Source of the DNA: Lunularia cruciata
Lineage: Eukaryota; Streptophyta; Marchantiopsida; Lunulariales; Lunulariaceae
Direction: 5' to 3'
Assembly: GCA_948567375.1 (NCBI GenBank)
Contig: OX419757.1
Span: forward strand, 67,766,001-67,830,000
DNA length: 64,000 nt
Each line of letters begins with the position of its first letter. Position 1 is the stretch's first letter. Below are positions 1 through 10,382 of this stretch, piece by piece. The notes below the pieces were generated by a model. That model ran no database searches. It worked only from the letters and a program-made list of their open reading frames with translations, and had not been told where the DNA came from. The position numbers and the translations under genes were made by a program.

Positions 1-563
1 TATTAACTCTATGGTTTAAAGACCATATATATTACTTGGTATTTAAGGTTTTATTCATGAGGTAGTAATGCATATGTGATTCATGCTTATGAATCCTTAC
101 TAACTACTAAGTCTAAAACAAAGTATGTTTTTTTATTTATGTTGTTTTTACTCCATGATCTAACCCTAGAGAATAATACATTCATACATAATATTAATGA
201 AGAAGAATGTTTCTAATAATCATAGAGATAATGCAAAAACTCCCAACAAATAAATCTGGTATTGTCTTACAAATAAGATCAAATAGTTGAGACAATAAGA
301 TCAACTTCTTACGATAAGTACATCAAAAGAAAAAAAATTCATGTATATAAATAGAAGATGAGGTAAAGCTAGAGACAACACCATAGAATTGATGCAAAGT
401 TTAATTAATATAATTCCATAAACAAAGCCATGAATGATTAACTTGAGAAGCAAACAAGAATCTAATTAATTGGTTGCATTCAAGGGAACAATAAGTCAAC
501 ACCTAAATTGTGATAAATGAGATATTTATAGATTTTTAGTAAGATGATACAAGTGTACACTTT
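1..563. other. AT-rich sequence, no gene seen
   Basis: No open frame with recognisable protein similarity, no RNA gene and no clear repeat boundary is visible. The stretch lies upstream of the terminal repeat that starts at about 564 and is probably older intergenic or transposon-derived DNA. Confidence 0.5.
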
Positions 564-1499
564 GTCATAACATTTGCATCGCAAAAGCTAGTTTGTTTGG
601 ATATTAGAATGTTAGTCTTTTAATCATAACCATACAAGTAGTTGCTAAGAGACTATTAGTGGCAACCAAACTTCATGTTAGTGTTATGATCGCACCATTA
701 GAACTACCATTTGCACTATTAGGTGGTTTTTCAAAGACTACATTAGGTCATTTCAAGGGGTATACTTTCAAATTGCAGCTCTAGAGAGCTCACTTCTTTG
801 ATGTTGAGCCTTTGAGCTCTTGGTTACGGTAGACAAAGGCCAACAAATATTACCTGGAGGTTCTTAGCTAGATTGAGAGTGGCAATTAGAGCCCTTTATT
901 GGTATTATATTGAGTTGAGTGATGAATTTGTGACCAAGTGATTACATCAAAGAAATGAGTCACGTGGAAATTAGATGTAGGAAGTGTGGATATTGGTGGT
1001 ACTTTTGGGCTTGGGAAATTATTTTTACCTTTGACCGTTACACTTGATTTCTTTGAGAATGAACATAGATAGAAGCATTGTTAGATTTCACTATGATTTG
1101 CTAGTTTTTTGGACTAAATGTAGAAGCATTGTCAAAATTGGGTTAATAAGTGTCCAATTACATCAATACAAGAGCCAATTTGAGTGCAAGACAGTGAAAA
1201 TTGGAGGTTGGATGGAGCAAATTGGACCATGGTGAAAAATTAAGGTTGGTTCAAGGAACCTGTCCTCTCAAATGAAGGATTTGTAGTTCCTGATTTCTCA
1301 AATTAGAAAGATTATCTTAATTTAGAGGTTCAAATTTGGTAGAAGACTTTGAAGTCTATCACATTGGTGGAGGTTTGATTTGGAGGTTGGCAAGATTTAG
1401 AATTCTATTTAAAAGATTAGAGAGGGTTCAAATTGGCAAGAAAAAGGACCTCATTTTGCTAAATTTTGGCATTTAACAACTTTGAGGCATATGGTTGGG

Positions 1500-1648
1500 C
1501 TAGCAAGGCTACAAAAGCCTTGCTAGTTTAGATGATTTTTTACTAGTCCTTTGGCAAAATCAACCCAACCCACATTAATATGTGTAGTAGGGATTAAACC
1601 TTGGATCTTTGGTTCTTAGATTATTGTCTTAGCTAACTAGTACACCCT
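1500..1648 (-). repeat. tRNA-derived SINE candidate with hairpin tail
   Basis: On the minus strand, from 1648, there is a pol III-like head. An A-box-like TAGCTAAGACAA lies at about 1635-1624 and a B-box-like GGTTTAATCCC at 1600-1590, about 25-30 bases apart, as in tRNA genes. The head begins GGGTGTACTAGT. Downstream on the same strand is a perfect 11-bp inverted repeat, CTAGCAAGGCT with a 5-base loop (1500-1526). The sequence does not fold cleanly into a tRNA cloverleaf by eye, so a tRNA-derived SINE or decayed tRNA relic is likelier than a working tRNA gene. Confidence 0.4.
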
Positions 1649-2027
1649 CACTTGTTATCTTAGAGATTGGTGGACTCCTATATGTACCTAAGTAACTTTG
1701 ACTAGGAGAGTACAATTGATCCCATTCTTGGTGATTTTGGTAATGTAGGAGTAAATAGATGTTACTCTTATGTGAAATTGCCAAATGTTGATGGAGTCAA
1801 TAAGATTGGATTTGTGATATGGAATGTTACTATTAGGACTTCTTGTGATTGGACCTCTTGCATTCTCTACTTCTTTTTTGTGCACCATGTTTGTGTGAGA
1901 TACCCTAATATTTGGAGCATTGGTGCTCTAGTGTGCTCTTTGTAGTGAGTTTAGAGTGATAATCAATTAGACTACCTATCTTTCTTTTTGGTGGGGAAAG
2001 AAGTGATGTTTTGCAGATTGTGAGACT

Positions 2028-3389
2028 ATGTGTTGTGATATTAGTTTACATGTTGCTCTTTATCCTAGAGTAGTTGTCATTGTTAGAGTTACATTAAGAG
2101 GTGGTGGTCTTTGGGTGTTGGTGGCACTTGGTGGTTACAATTGTAGTTTGGGGTATGTTGTCACAATGAAGTTCTTTGGAGATTCTAGAGGAGATTTTGC
2201 TATAGTATGTCAGGGGTTTATATGGAATGTCACTTGGTATCAACCCGTATTTCAAGTCCCAATGAGAGAGGAGAATGTTTTCAATTTGGAGTTTGATATA
2301 AAGTTGATTTAGTTGAGAGTGCACATTATGTGTCTACACCATTGTTGTGGGATATGGACAAGATTTATGGGGCCTCCAAAAGCCTTAGGCATTACTTTGG
2401 GTATAATGTATACCATTGAGTTGGATGATTTCATCCATGAGTTTGATAGTTGGTGTGATCTGTAAAAAGTGTGGAACCAAACTTTATTCACGCTCTCATG
2501 GCATGGAAATGGTTGTTTTAGCACTTAGGAGGTCCACCAATAAATGACTATCATGAGTTTAGGAGAGCATACTTGGAGGAGATTGAGTTATAGAGATAAT
2601 TTTGGTCTTAAAACTACATCTACATCACTTTAAGCTTGGTTTCTAGAGGTAGATCAATAGTACACACAAATTCTAGCTCTAGTAGCATTGGTATGTTCAA
2701 TGGAGGTGCACTAGTTGTAGTTGGTGCTACTATGAGTAGAGGTACCAATGCAACAGGTGGTGCAATATTGGGGTTTAACTTCATGGTGGAGTTCTTCAAG
2801 TGATTGAGGTAGAACTACTAGGGAGTGCAGATTGACAAGTTGAAGATTGACAAGCTTGCAATAGTTCCAATGGAAGACTAAAGAGATCCTACACAAGGCA
2901 TATACTTGCATGAGATGGCTGATCATTTTCACTCAAGGAGTTATTGAGTCATAGGCAATCTAGTTCTGATGTGGGATATTGGACAACAAGCAACAATGTA
3001 GAGTATGTGATGTTATATTTTTGCATGCTACCTCACCAACTTTGGCAAGAGTCTTTGGTTTGGCAGAGTACATTAAGCTCAACATGATGGAGTACAAAGT
3101 GGTGAGATTTAGATTTGGTAGAGAGACCTCATCTATAGTTGTTACTTCTTTCAGAAGGAACAACACCACCATTGTGTTGGCTTTTGAGGGTAGAATAAAT
3201 AGCCTTGATCTTATAGAGAAATTGGAGGATCTAGTGCACCTAGACCTTACTCTAATTTTTATATCAACGTCAAGTGAGTGGTGGTATTACTTGTCAAACT
3301 TATGGTGGATCTCACCACAGAAGAGAGTGCTCCAAGGTAGTAAGCATGATACTTCTAGAGCATCTCAACTAGCATGTAGTGACATGTAG
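2028..3389 (+). pseudogene. gag pseudogene of a gypsy retrotransposon
   Basis: Gag would form the element's virus-like particle. The frame is broken several times. The first open piece (2028-2312) contains TMKFFGDSRGDF, matching TMEFFGDSKGDT on the minus strand near 32,020. The last piece (2979-3389) contains FGLAEYIKLNMMEYKVV and RETSSIVVTS, matching the minus strand near 31,100-31,170. In another frame the sequence near 3275-3320 reads a zinc-knuckle-like CQTYGGSHHRREC in which the second cysteine has become tyrosine, a change that one G-to-A transition explains. No start codon or intact reading frame remains. Confidence 0.6.
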
Positions 3390-3645
3390 TATCAGGAACA
3401 TGTATTGTCACAAAGTACCAATAGTCATGGCAATGGCAAGCCTATTTCCCTACTAAATTGACTAAACATGATCTATGTATATGCATCCATTGATTTGATA
3501 TTGGACCAAGTTGATATTGATATTGTGTTTTGATATTGTATGATCAATCAATCAACTGAAATCACACACAACACTACTAACTAATAAACTAGAGAGCACC
3601 AAAGACATAACACATAAGATCATTTGGAGATCAGATTATAGACTT
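3378..3645 (-). repeat. LTR of element D's family, isolated copy
   Basis: This stretch is a direct repeat of 4329-4562. Both share TGACATGTAGTATCA, ATCACAAAGTACCAAT-like sequence, AAACATGATCT and the CAATCAACT / ATCACACACAA block in the same order. The second copy is the 3' LTR of element D, so this one is read as an LTR of the same family. It abuts the broken gag end of the preceding element. I could not find a convincing target duplication. Confidence 0.5.
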
Positions 3646-4328
3646 CTATTTCACTTTGATAAATGTGAATTTAGAATATTTATTATAGAACTCCAAACCT
3701 TTTCATGAGGTCCATAAGGAAACGAGATCCGAAAGGGAAATTTTGATGATTCATGTAAAAGTTGTGAAATTGTTATTGTTTGTTAATTTAATTGTGTTTG
3801 TACCTTCCATTACATATATACTTTTAGATTTTGTAGATAGGAAAAGATGGATTAATGATGATATGGCACATAGATATTAAATCAAATTAAATATATAAAC
3901 ATAGATATGTATGTATAAAGGTATGTACATTGGTTGTGTGTATCTATAAACATAGATACCCACAACCACATATTATCATTTTTATGGTTACATTCAATTC
4001 CTTTGGTTTAGTTTTGTTTATTGGTTCCATACTACAAACTCAAATCAATGTAAGTAAGTTTCAAGGCTATGTGCAAATTCTAGAAAAAAATATGCAAGAA
4101 AAGATCATGCTCTGCCCCACTACTAGGGATGTGCCTCTATCAAAGGTACTTTCCTTAAGAATCTAAGAATATACCACACAAGAACACTATACTACAATGT
4201 GCATAAACTACCCAAATAACACTCATTTGAGAAGCCAAAAACCACACACTAATTCTATGGGCATAATGCACAAGTGAGATATATGGCCAACATGTAATGA
4301 AGGCTATGTATCTTAGCATGAGATTTGT
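3646..4328. other. AT-rich sequence between two related LTRs, no gene seen
   Basis: No coding similarity, PBS or PPT could be recognised here. The short frames present have no family features. It may be internal sequence of a small non-autonomous element bounded by the two LTR copies, or simple spacer DNA. Confidence 0.4.
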
Positions 4329-5299
4329 TGTGACATGTAGTATCAAGTATATATAATATCACAAAGTACCAATGCAAGTGCACTATTGAACTTATTAAAC
4401 ATGATCTTCATCTGTGCATTCATTGATCTGATACTTGACCAAGTGATAAAGTCATTCAATCAACTAAAATCACACACAATGCTAGTAAACTAGGTAGCAA
4501 CTAATCAACTGGAGAGCACATAATACATAAGAGCATGTTGAGATCAAATTCCCATATAACTCCTCCCCTTCCAGATCTAAGCATGAGAGACATAAAAGGT
4601 CTAAGAAAACTTAGAGCGGTGTTGGTGTGGAGAGACAAATGGACAAAACAAAAGACCAATTGGAAGTTTAGTGAGCTCTAGTGTGAGGCAAAAAAATGGT
4701 ACCCACCATTGAAATTGTTGCAAAGTAGCATCTGATAAGCATTTTTTATCCTCTAACATAGTTGATATGGAGAGTCAAGTGGAGGAACCCAAGTAGAGGT
4801 AACAATGGTGGGGTCCAAGTTAGATAAGTGGCATAACACGCTATTTTTTGAATGATCCATATTGTGTGGCATTTGCTCCTTGCAATTCCAACACACTTGA
4901 AGGTCTTAGAGCCTTAATTCTCAAGATAGTGTGGTTGGTAGAGGTATCCAAGGTATCATTGGGCTGCCTCCAAAATTAATAAATTCTCCCACCTCAAACT
5001 TTCTCACTTTGGGCTTGTATCTTCCTCTCCTAATATGAGCATATCTCAAGGTATCAAGAAGTTATGCAATAGCAAGGTTTTTTTATGGCTATAGCCACGA
5101 GGGTTGCACTATCTTAAATAGGGAAACCCTCTCTAAGATTACTCTGGCCTAGGTTGATGGAGAGCTCTGATCCATTTGAGATGCAATAGAAGAAAATGGA
5201 ACCAAGTGCCTTCCAAACAATAGAAAATAAGGAGTAAAATGAGACAAAGAAGCATGTTCGGACATTCTATACCCCATGGCAATATAGGGCAGAGCCAAG

Positions 5300-5946
5300 T
5301 CTCAATCCTCCTTGTTCTTAGGTAGGCATATCTTCCACAATCCCTTCTTACATGTTTGAATCATTCATTTAACAAGGCCATTAGCTTAGAGATGATCCCA
5401 TGAAGTCCTTTGATGTTCAATGATGCATGTTCAAGTAGCTCTTGAAATTCTCCTCTAAATTTGATCCTTGATCTGCAAGATACTTGAAACAAGCTCCAAA
5501 TCTACTCAAAACTTGTTGGAGAAAAGCTTGGCTAGTACTATGTGTGTGCTTATTGGGCAACACGTCCAATTCTATCCACTTGGAGAAATGTTATATTATG
5601 AGCATAATATACACATTACCTCTAGATGTTTGAAGTAATTTTCCAACTAGGTCATTTGACCAATAATAGAATAAATCCTAAATTAGAAGTGGATGAGGTG
5701 TGGGTTACTTATGAGAAAAGAAGTTCTCACTTCATCACATTCTTCACATCTAGTTGTCACCTCTTGCACTTGAGCATACATCCCCCTCCAATGATAATGA
5801 AGGGTCATGAAACTATATGTATGCTTGATACCATAGTACCCAAGCTCAAAAGGTACCTTTTTACTGAGACCAAGTCTCTCATTAGGTAGAGGAATAATCC
5901 TATCTCCTTCATTAGGTAGAGGAATAATCCTATCTCCTTGTGGCAA
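5300..5946 (-). pseudogene. gypsy integrase pseudogene of element D
   Basis: Integrase would join the element's cDNA to the host chromosome. The N-terminal zinc-binding region is readable at 5946-5683: YHWRGMYAQVQEVTTRCEEC, with the second H and C pair of an HHCC domain. The catalytic core follows in other frames at about 5620-5340, with HFSKWIELDVLPNK and LADQGSN (second catalytic Asp in the usual DQG context). The 5883-5946 part carries a 10-residue in-frame duplication (GDRIIPLPNE twice). Stops after the core abolish the protein. Confidence 0.65.
5881..5940. repeat. Perfect 30-bp tandem duplication
   Basis: ATTAGGTAGAGGAATAATCC plus ten bases occurs twice head to tail; at most the final base differs. 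It lies in the integrase pseudogene of element D. Surrounding repeats are much more diverged, so this duplication is younger than the element. Confidence 0.9.
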
Positions 5947-6721
5947 GCATCTACCTAGGTAATTACCTTTCCATGAGGAGCGCCTTGATAGCTATTGTAC
6001 TCAATCTTGCTGGCCTAATGTAAACCAAAAGGGTACTACCTATGTTAAAGGAAATTTAGATTATAAGCACCCTCCTATATGTCCAAAATAGGCCAATCAG
6101 CCATATGACAATGCAACAATGTGAGGTACTTACATGAAAATAAAGTGGCTTCCTCAAACACTTGGTCAAAGTCTTGTCTTGCATTTGAAAAATCTTGAGT
6201 AGTAGTGAGAGGTCTTCTAGACATAGTATCAACATTTTGATCTAAAATCACACTCTTGAAGTATGAGTGCCCAACAAACTAGCTCACCAACAAGCTTGTC
6301 ATTGGTCATCAACCACTTCAATGGTTGGTGATAAGTGTACAAGGTGAAATTGGTACCAAAGAAGTAAGGTCTGAAATGTACAACAACACACACAACAACA
6401 AAGACTTTCACCCTCATAAGAAGAGTAATTGATTTCTACCTTATTGTTGCTTCAAGATGCATAAGCAATGATATATCCTTGCCTTCCTCATCAAGTTGAA
6501 CCAAGATTGCACCAATACCAAGAGCACACCAACCTATACGTAGTATGAACATCTTGCAAAATCAGATCTTTTAAGTATTGGTATTTTGAGAGCTTCTCCT
6601 TGAGTGCCTGGAAAGCCAATTGAGCATCTTGGCTCCATGTCCAAGAGACATCCTTCTTCAAAATTTCACAAAGAGGATGTACAATTGTAATGAAATCCTT
6701 GATATAACTTTGGTAGTAGGT

Positions 6722-7442
6722 TGTATTACTCCGAGGACAAGAGAAGAGAGAAACACAGATTACACACTCAACATTTGGTGCCCCAAAGGAGCATGTTATA
6801 TAGACAAAGAAGATCTCCTCCAAGGAAGCTCCACCATAGGATTAGGCACACATATAGATGACATTTCAACAAGCTCCACCCTTGGATTACATACTTGGAT
6901 GGGTGACATGTCGGTCTAGGTCCTACCTGGTTAGTCAAACAAGCTTTGACCAAAGGGAATCTTTTAGGGAATCTTCCTATAGGAGTCTTAGAATCACAAA
7001 GGTACCATTGGAAAGCTCTCAAAAAGACAATTTGGGGGGGGTCTACACTTTTTCAAGGGAATTTGTATATTTTCAAGGCCTAATTCATCCATTTAGGCCT
7101 CCAAAATTGCCTTCAAAGATTTCAGGCATATTTTGGTTCCTACTCTATTAGTAGAAGTCCCCTTTTGTGATACCTCTTTCTGATCTATTTAGTCCAACAT
7201 GTATAACATCCTTCTAGATGTTATTAAACCAATTCTCACCTTTAAATCATATGTCTAGCTATTGGTTCTAAGGTTCTCAAGTCTATTTTGGTTTCTCCTC
7301 TACTAGTAAAAGTACTCTTTTGGTGATACTTCTATCTGATGTATTTTGACCATCATGGATGGTCAAAACATCATAACATCATTCTAGATGTTACCAAACC
7401 AAATTTCACATCTAGATCATATGGCTAGCTCTTGGTATTACA
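6722..7442 (-). repeat. Solo LTR, family A (long form), TSD TAGGT
   Basis: Runs from TGTATTACTCC to CTTGGTATTACA and is flanked by exact 5-bp duplications TAGGT at 6717-6721 and 7443-7447. No internal element sequence lies beside it, so it is a solo LTR from LTR-LTR recombination. Strand is inferred from a TATA-like TATATAA on the minus strand in sister copies and from element F. It contains the internal ~200 bp duplication of the long subfamily and a G8 run near 7032-7039. Confidence 0.9.
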
Positions 7443-7691
7443 TAGGTACACAACCTAATGAAGCTTCTCAAATTGCCAACATCATTGGGGTTGGGCATCT
7501 CCAAGACAGCAGCACTTTGGCTCAATGAGCCATAATACCATCACAAAGAATACAATACCCAAGGTAAACTACCAATATAATAGAAAACTCATATTTCTTG
7601 GGATGTATTTTCATATCCATAGCAATTATCCTCTTGAATAGCTCTTCTAGATGAGTCAAGTGTTGCTCAAAACACCTGCTATGAACTTGAA

Positions 7692-7775
7692 CATCATCTA
7701 TATAACACTTTAGGAAATCTACTCCTTCAAGTACATCATCTATATGGCACTTTTTGAAATCTACTCCGTCAAGTG
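7692..7775 (-). repeat. 42-bp in-frame tandem duplication over the RT YIDD motif
   Basis: Two adjacent copies with a 42-base period start at about 7692 and 7734. On the minus strand they encode GVDFKKCHIDDVLE then GVDFLKCYIDDV, so the RT catalytic loop is present twice, once as HIDD and once as YIDD. The copies differ at several bases, so the duplication is not recent. Confidence 0.75.
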
Positions 7776-8032
7776 GATTTTAATCTCCTGATCTATCTCT
7801 CATTGAAAGAATATTGGGGCATTCTTCAAGCCAAAGTGCATTACCAACCACTCCCATAGTATATTCCTTCCTTGAAATGTTGTTTTCTTGCATCTTCACA
7901 CAAAGAAAAATCTAATTGAATCCTTGCCATAGATCCACAATGGCAACAATTTCAAAGTAACTTGACTCAAATAACTCCTTTGGGATGGGCATGGAATACC
8001 TAACATGAGGTATAACTAGATTCAAAGGTCTA

Positions 8033-8563
8033 TGTCATGAAATTTGTAGTGCCAAAGCTAGTTTGCTTGGATGTTGGAGTTGTTAGTCTTAGTAGTTAGA
8101 GTTATACCCATAGTTGCTCAAAGACTATTTAGAGGTGGCCAAATTTTGTGTTAAGAGTATTGATCACACCATTGGAATTATTATCAATTATGCTACTGTC
8201 AGTCTTAGTTGTTAGACTTATACACATGGAGTGCTAGTCTTAGTAGAGAGAGTTATACATATAATTGCTCAAAGACTAGTTAGAGGTGGTCAAATTTGTG
8301 TTAGGACTATTGATCACACCATTGGAGTTACCATTGATTACATTGTTTGCACTATCAATGGTGCCATTAGGGTTGGAGTGCTAGGTTGAGTCTAGAGAGA
8401 TATACCTCTTTCAAAGTCATCAATTACATTGTTTGCAATATCAATGGGGTACATGGTTTACCATAGCATTAACAATAGTCAATGCATAACAAGGCTATTC
8501 GCTACTTTACCTTCAGTTAGCAAAAAAAGATGACCCACGTTGAAAACAAGAATGATGGGAAGA
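8033..8563 (+). repeat. Terminal-repeat fragment related to repeat X of the PHD-finger gypsy family
   Basis: Begins TGTCATGAAATTTGTAG, close to the TGTCATGCCATTTGTAG start (minus strand) of the repeat at 32913-33360. It shares GCTAGTTTG(C/T)TTGGAT and AGTTGCT(A/C)AGAGACT-type blocks with the copy at 564. Inside it, a unit of about 150 bp is tandemly repeated: TTAGTCTTAGTAG at about 8083 and CTAGTCTTAGTAG at 8234, each followed by a TTGATCACACCATTGGA block. No coding follows; the family A LTR starts at 8564. Confidence 0.55.
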
Positions 8564-9341
8564 TGAAATATTTTGAGGATAGCAGACAAACACAAAAGAG
8601 AAAAACACAGGTTTCACACTCAAACTTTGGTGCCTTAAGGGAGCACCTTCTCTTTATTATATAGCCAAAGGAGATCTCCTCCAAGGATGCTCCACCATAG
8701 GATTAGGTACATGGATAAGTGACATGTCAGCCAGCTCCACCCTTATATTACTTGCTTAGATGAGTGACATGTCAATCTTGGTCCCATCTGGTTGGTCAAA
8801 TAGGCTTTGACTAAAGGGAATCTTTTAGGGAATCTTCATGTAGGAATCTCAAAATCACATGGGTGAGGTACTATTGGAAAGCTCTTGGCAAGACAAACAA
8901 AAGAGGAGGGAAGGCCAACCTTTCCTTTATTTGGGGGGGGGGGGGGGGGTGTGGGGGGGGTCGTGTGGGGGGGGGTGTGCACATTTTTGAGGCCTAATCA
9001 TCCGTTTAGGCCTCCAAAATTGTCTTTGAAGTTTTCAGGCCTATTTTAGTTTCTGCCTGATTAGTAGAAGTGCTCTTTTGGTGAAACTTCTACCTGATCT
9101 ACTTCATCCATCATGTGTACCATCCTTCCAAATGTCACCAACCTAAATTCTACCTTTACATCATATGTCTAACTATTGATTCTAAAGTCTTCAAGCATGT
9201 TTTGCTTTTTGGCCTATTAGTAGAAGTATTCTTTTGGTGATACCTCTGTCTGATCTACTTAGTTCATCATGTATAACATCCTCCCAAATGTTACCAACCA
9301 AATTTTATCTCTTGATCATGTGTCTAGCTATTGGTATTACA
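8564..9341 (-). repeat. 3' LTR of gypsy element F, family A (long form)
   Basis: Shares the family A body and ends GGTATTACA at 9341; its other end is worn (TGAAATATTTTGAGG). The internal side abuts a polypurine tract at 9342-9359, so this is the 3' LTR of a minus-strand element, not a solo LTR. No matching 5-bp duplication flanks it, as expected if the element's other end is lost. It holds an expanded G-rich block (8933-8978). Confidence 0.8.
8933..8978 (+). repeat. Expanded G-run block inside an LTR
   Basis: A run of about 17 G is followed by shorter G runs of about 8 and 9 separated by TGT, TCGTGT and similar spacers. Sister LTRs have a single run of 7-10 G at the same place (about 7032-7039 and 10030-10039). 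Four-stranded G structures are possible. Base calling in such runs is often unreliable. Confidence 0.85.
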
Positions 9342-9359
9342 AACCTCCCTCCTTTTAAG
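9342..9359 (-). promoter_or_regulatory. Polypurine tract of element F
   Basis: On the minus strand CTTAAAAGGAGGGAGGTT directly precedes the TGTAATACC start of the LTR. This is the expected plus-strand DNA priming site of an LTR retrotransposon, and it fixes the element's orientation and the LTR boundary. Confidence 0.8.
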
Positions 9360-9670
9360 ACACAACGTCCTCGTTGTGAAGTTGTTGCTCAAAAGATTTC
9401 ACTAACACTAGAGTGTAGGTCAAGTTGGTTGTTGGCTCCCATGTTGCTTAATATAGTGGGTAACCTTTCCATTGTATGAGATATTCTACACACGGGTGAC
9501 GAGTACCATGGATGTGTTTTTGGAGAATGCATTCAACTTAGTATTCCTCCATGCCATCAATGAGTGTTGGGCAAGGTTGAATGTCTTGTATGGAGGGATA
9601 GTTGGCTGGTTGGGGTGCATATCTATGTAGTAGGAAGACATGGAATAGGATGGATCTTCATGTGTAGTAG

Positions 9671-10252
9671 TGTAATACTCCGAGGACAAGAGAAGAGAGA
9701 AAACACAGATTGCACACTCAAACATTCGATGCCCCAAGGGAGCACCTTCTCCTTATTATATAGACAAAGAGGATCTCCTCCAAGGAAGCTCCACCATAGG
9801 ATTAGGGACACAGATAGGTGATGTGTCAGCAAGCTCCACCCTTGGATTACTTACTTGGATGGGTGACCTGTCTGGTCTAGGTCCTATTTGGTTGGTCAAA
9901 CAAGCTTTCACCGGAGGGAATCTTTTAGGGAATCTTCCTATAGGAATCTTAGAATCACATGAGTAAGGTACCGTTGGAAAGCTCTCGACGAGACAAAGCA
10001 GGGGGAGGGAAGGCCAGCCTTTTCTCTGTTGGGGGGGGGGTCTGTACATTTTCAAGGCCTAATTCATCCGTTTAGGCCTCCGAAATTGCCTTCAAAGATT
10101 TCAGGCATATTTCGGTTCCTACTCTATTAGTAGAAGTACTCTTTTGGTGATCCTTCTATCTGATCTATTTTGACCATCATGTATAACATCATTCTAGATG
10201 TTACCAAACCGAATTTCACATCTAGATCATATGGCTAACCCTTGGTATTACA
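9671..10252 (-). repeat. Solo LTR, family A (short form), TSD AGTAG
   Basis: Runs TGTAATACTCCGAGG to CTTGGTATTACA and is flanked by exact AGTAG at 9666-9670 and 10253-10257. It lies inside element F, a member of its own family. It lacks the internal duplication (582 bp against about 720). The minus strand carries TATATAA near 9754-9760, a likely TATA box. Confidence 0.9.
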
Positions 10253-10382
10253 AGTAGTAGCTTGAGGTGATAGGCCATCACACCAATTCAATGAAGAATG
10301 GGAAAAGGCCCAATAAAATGAGGTCAAAGCTTGCAAGGGCCAACTAATGCAAGGTTGGTTGTTGATAGCCAAACCTGATCTC

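Larger units (their letters stand above)
564..3389 (+). mobile_element. 5' part of a gypsy element of the PHD-finger family (terminal repeat plus gag)
   Basis: The left part (about 564-1010) begins TGTCATAACATTTGC and is a diverged match, in opposite orientation, to the terminal repeat X at 32913-33360. The clearest shared block is around 770-830, which carries the same run of sites as 33075-33150 reversed. The right part encodes a gag region colinear with that of the element at 23949-33360: both carry the segments KFFGDS / EFFGDS, FGLAE and RETSSIVVTS in the same order. The copy stops near a gag zinc-knuckle remnant at about 3285, where another LTR begins (3378). Protease, RT and integrase are missing. 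It is a dead 5' fragment. Family assignment rests on translated similarity seen by eye. Confidence 0.65.
6229..8030 (-). pseudogene. gypsy reverse transcriptase/RNase H pseudogene of element D
   Basis: The upstream part (8030-7443) contains an RT palm remnant with CYIDDVQVHS, the YxDD catalytic loop, and FKRIIAMDMKIHPKK. The downstream part (6721-6491) continues with YIKDFITIVHPLCEILKK and LAFQALKEKLS, the RT-RNase H connection. RNase H follows at 6417-6229 (HQPLKWLMTNDKLVG). The gene is cut by a solo LTR at 6722-7442. Removing the LTR and one copy of its TAGGT target duplication restores one open frame across the site. A 42-bp duplication repeats the 14 codons around YIDD. Confidence 0.7.
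4329..8032 (-). mobile_element. Degenerate Ty3/gypsy element D, 5' truncated
   Basis: On the minus strand the order is RT (8030 to about 6500, split by a solo LTR), RNase H (about 6480-6180), integrase (about 5950-5300) and a 3' LTR. A polypurine tract, GGAAGGGGAGGAG, lies at about 4563-4575. It is followed on the minus strand by an LTR running to ACATGTCACA at 4329, about 234 bp. The RT N-terminal end, protease, gag and 5' LTR are missing: at 8033 the sequence switches to another terminal repeat. Many stops show it is dead. A perfect 30-bp tandem duplication (5881-5940) and a duplication of the RT active-site loop (7692-7775) are described separately. Confidence 0.7.
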
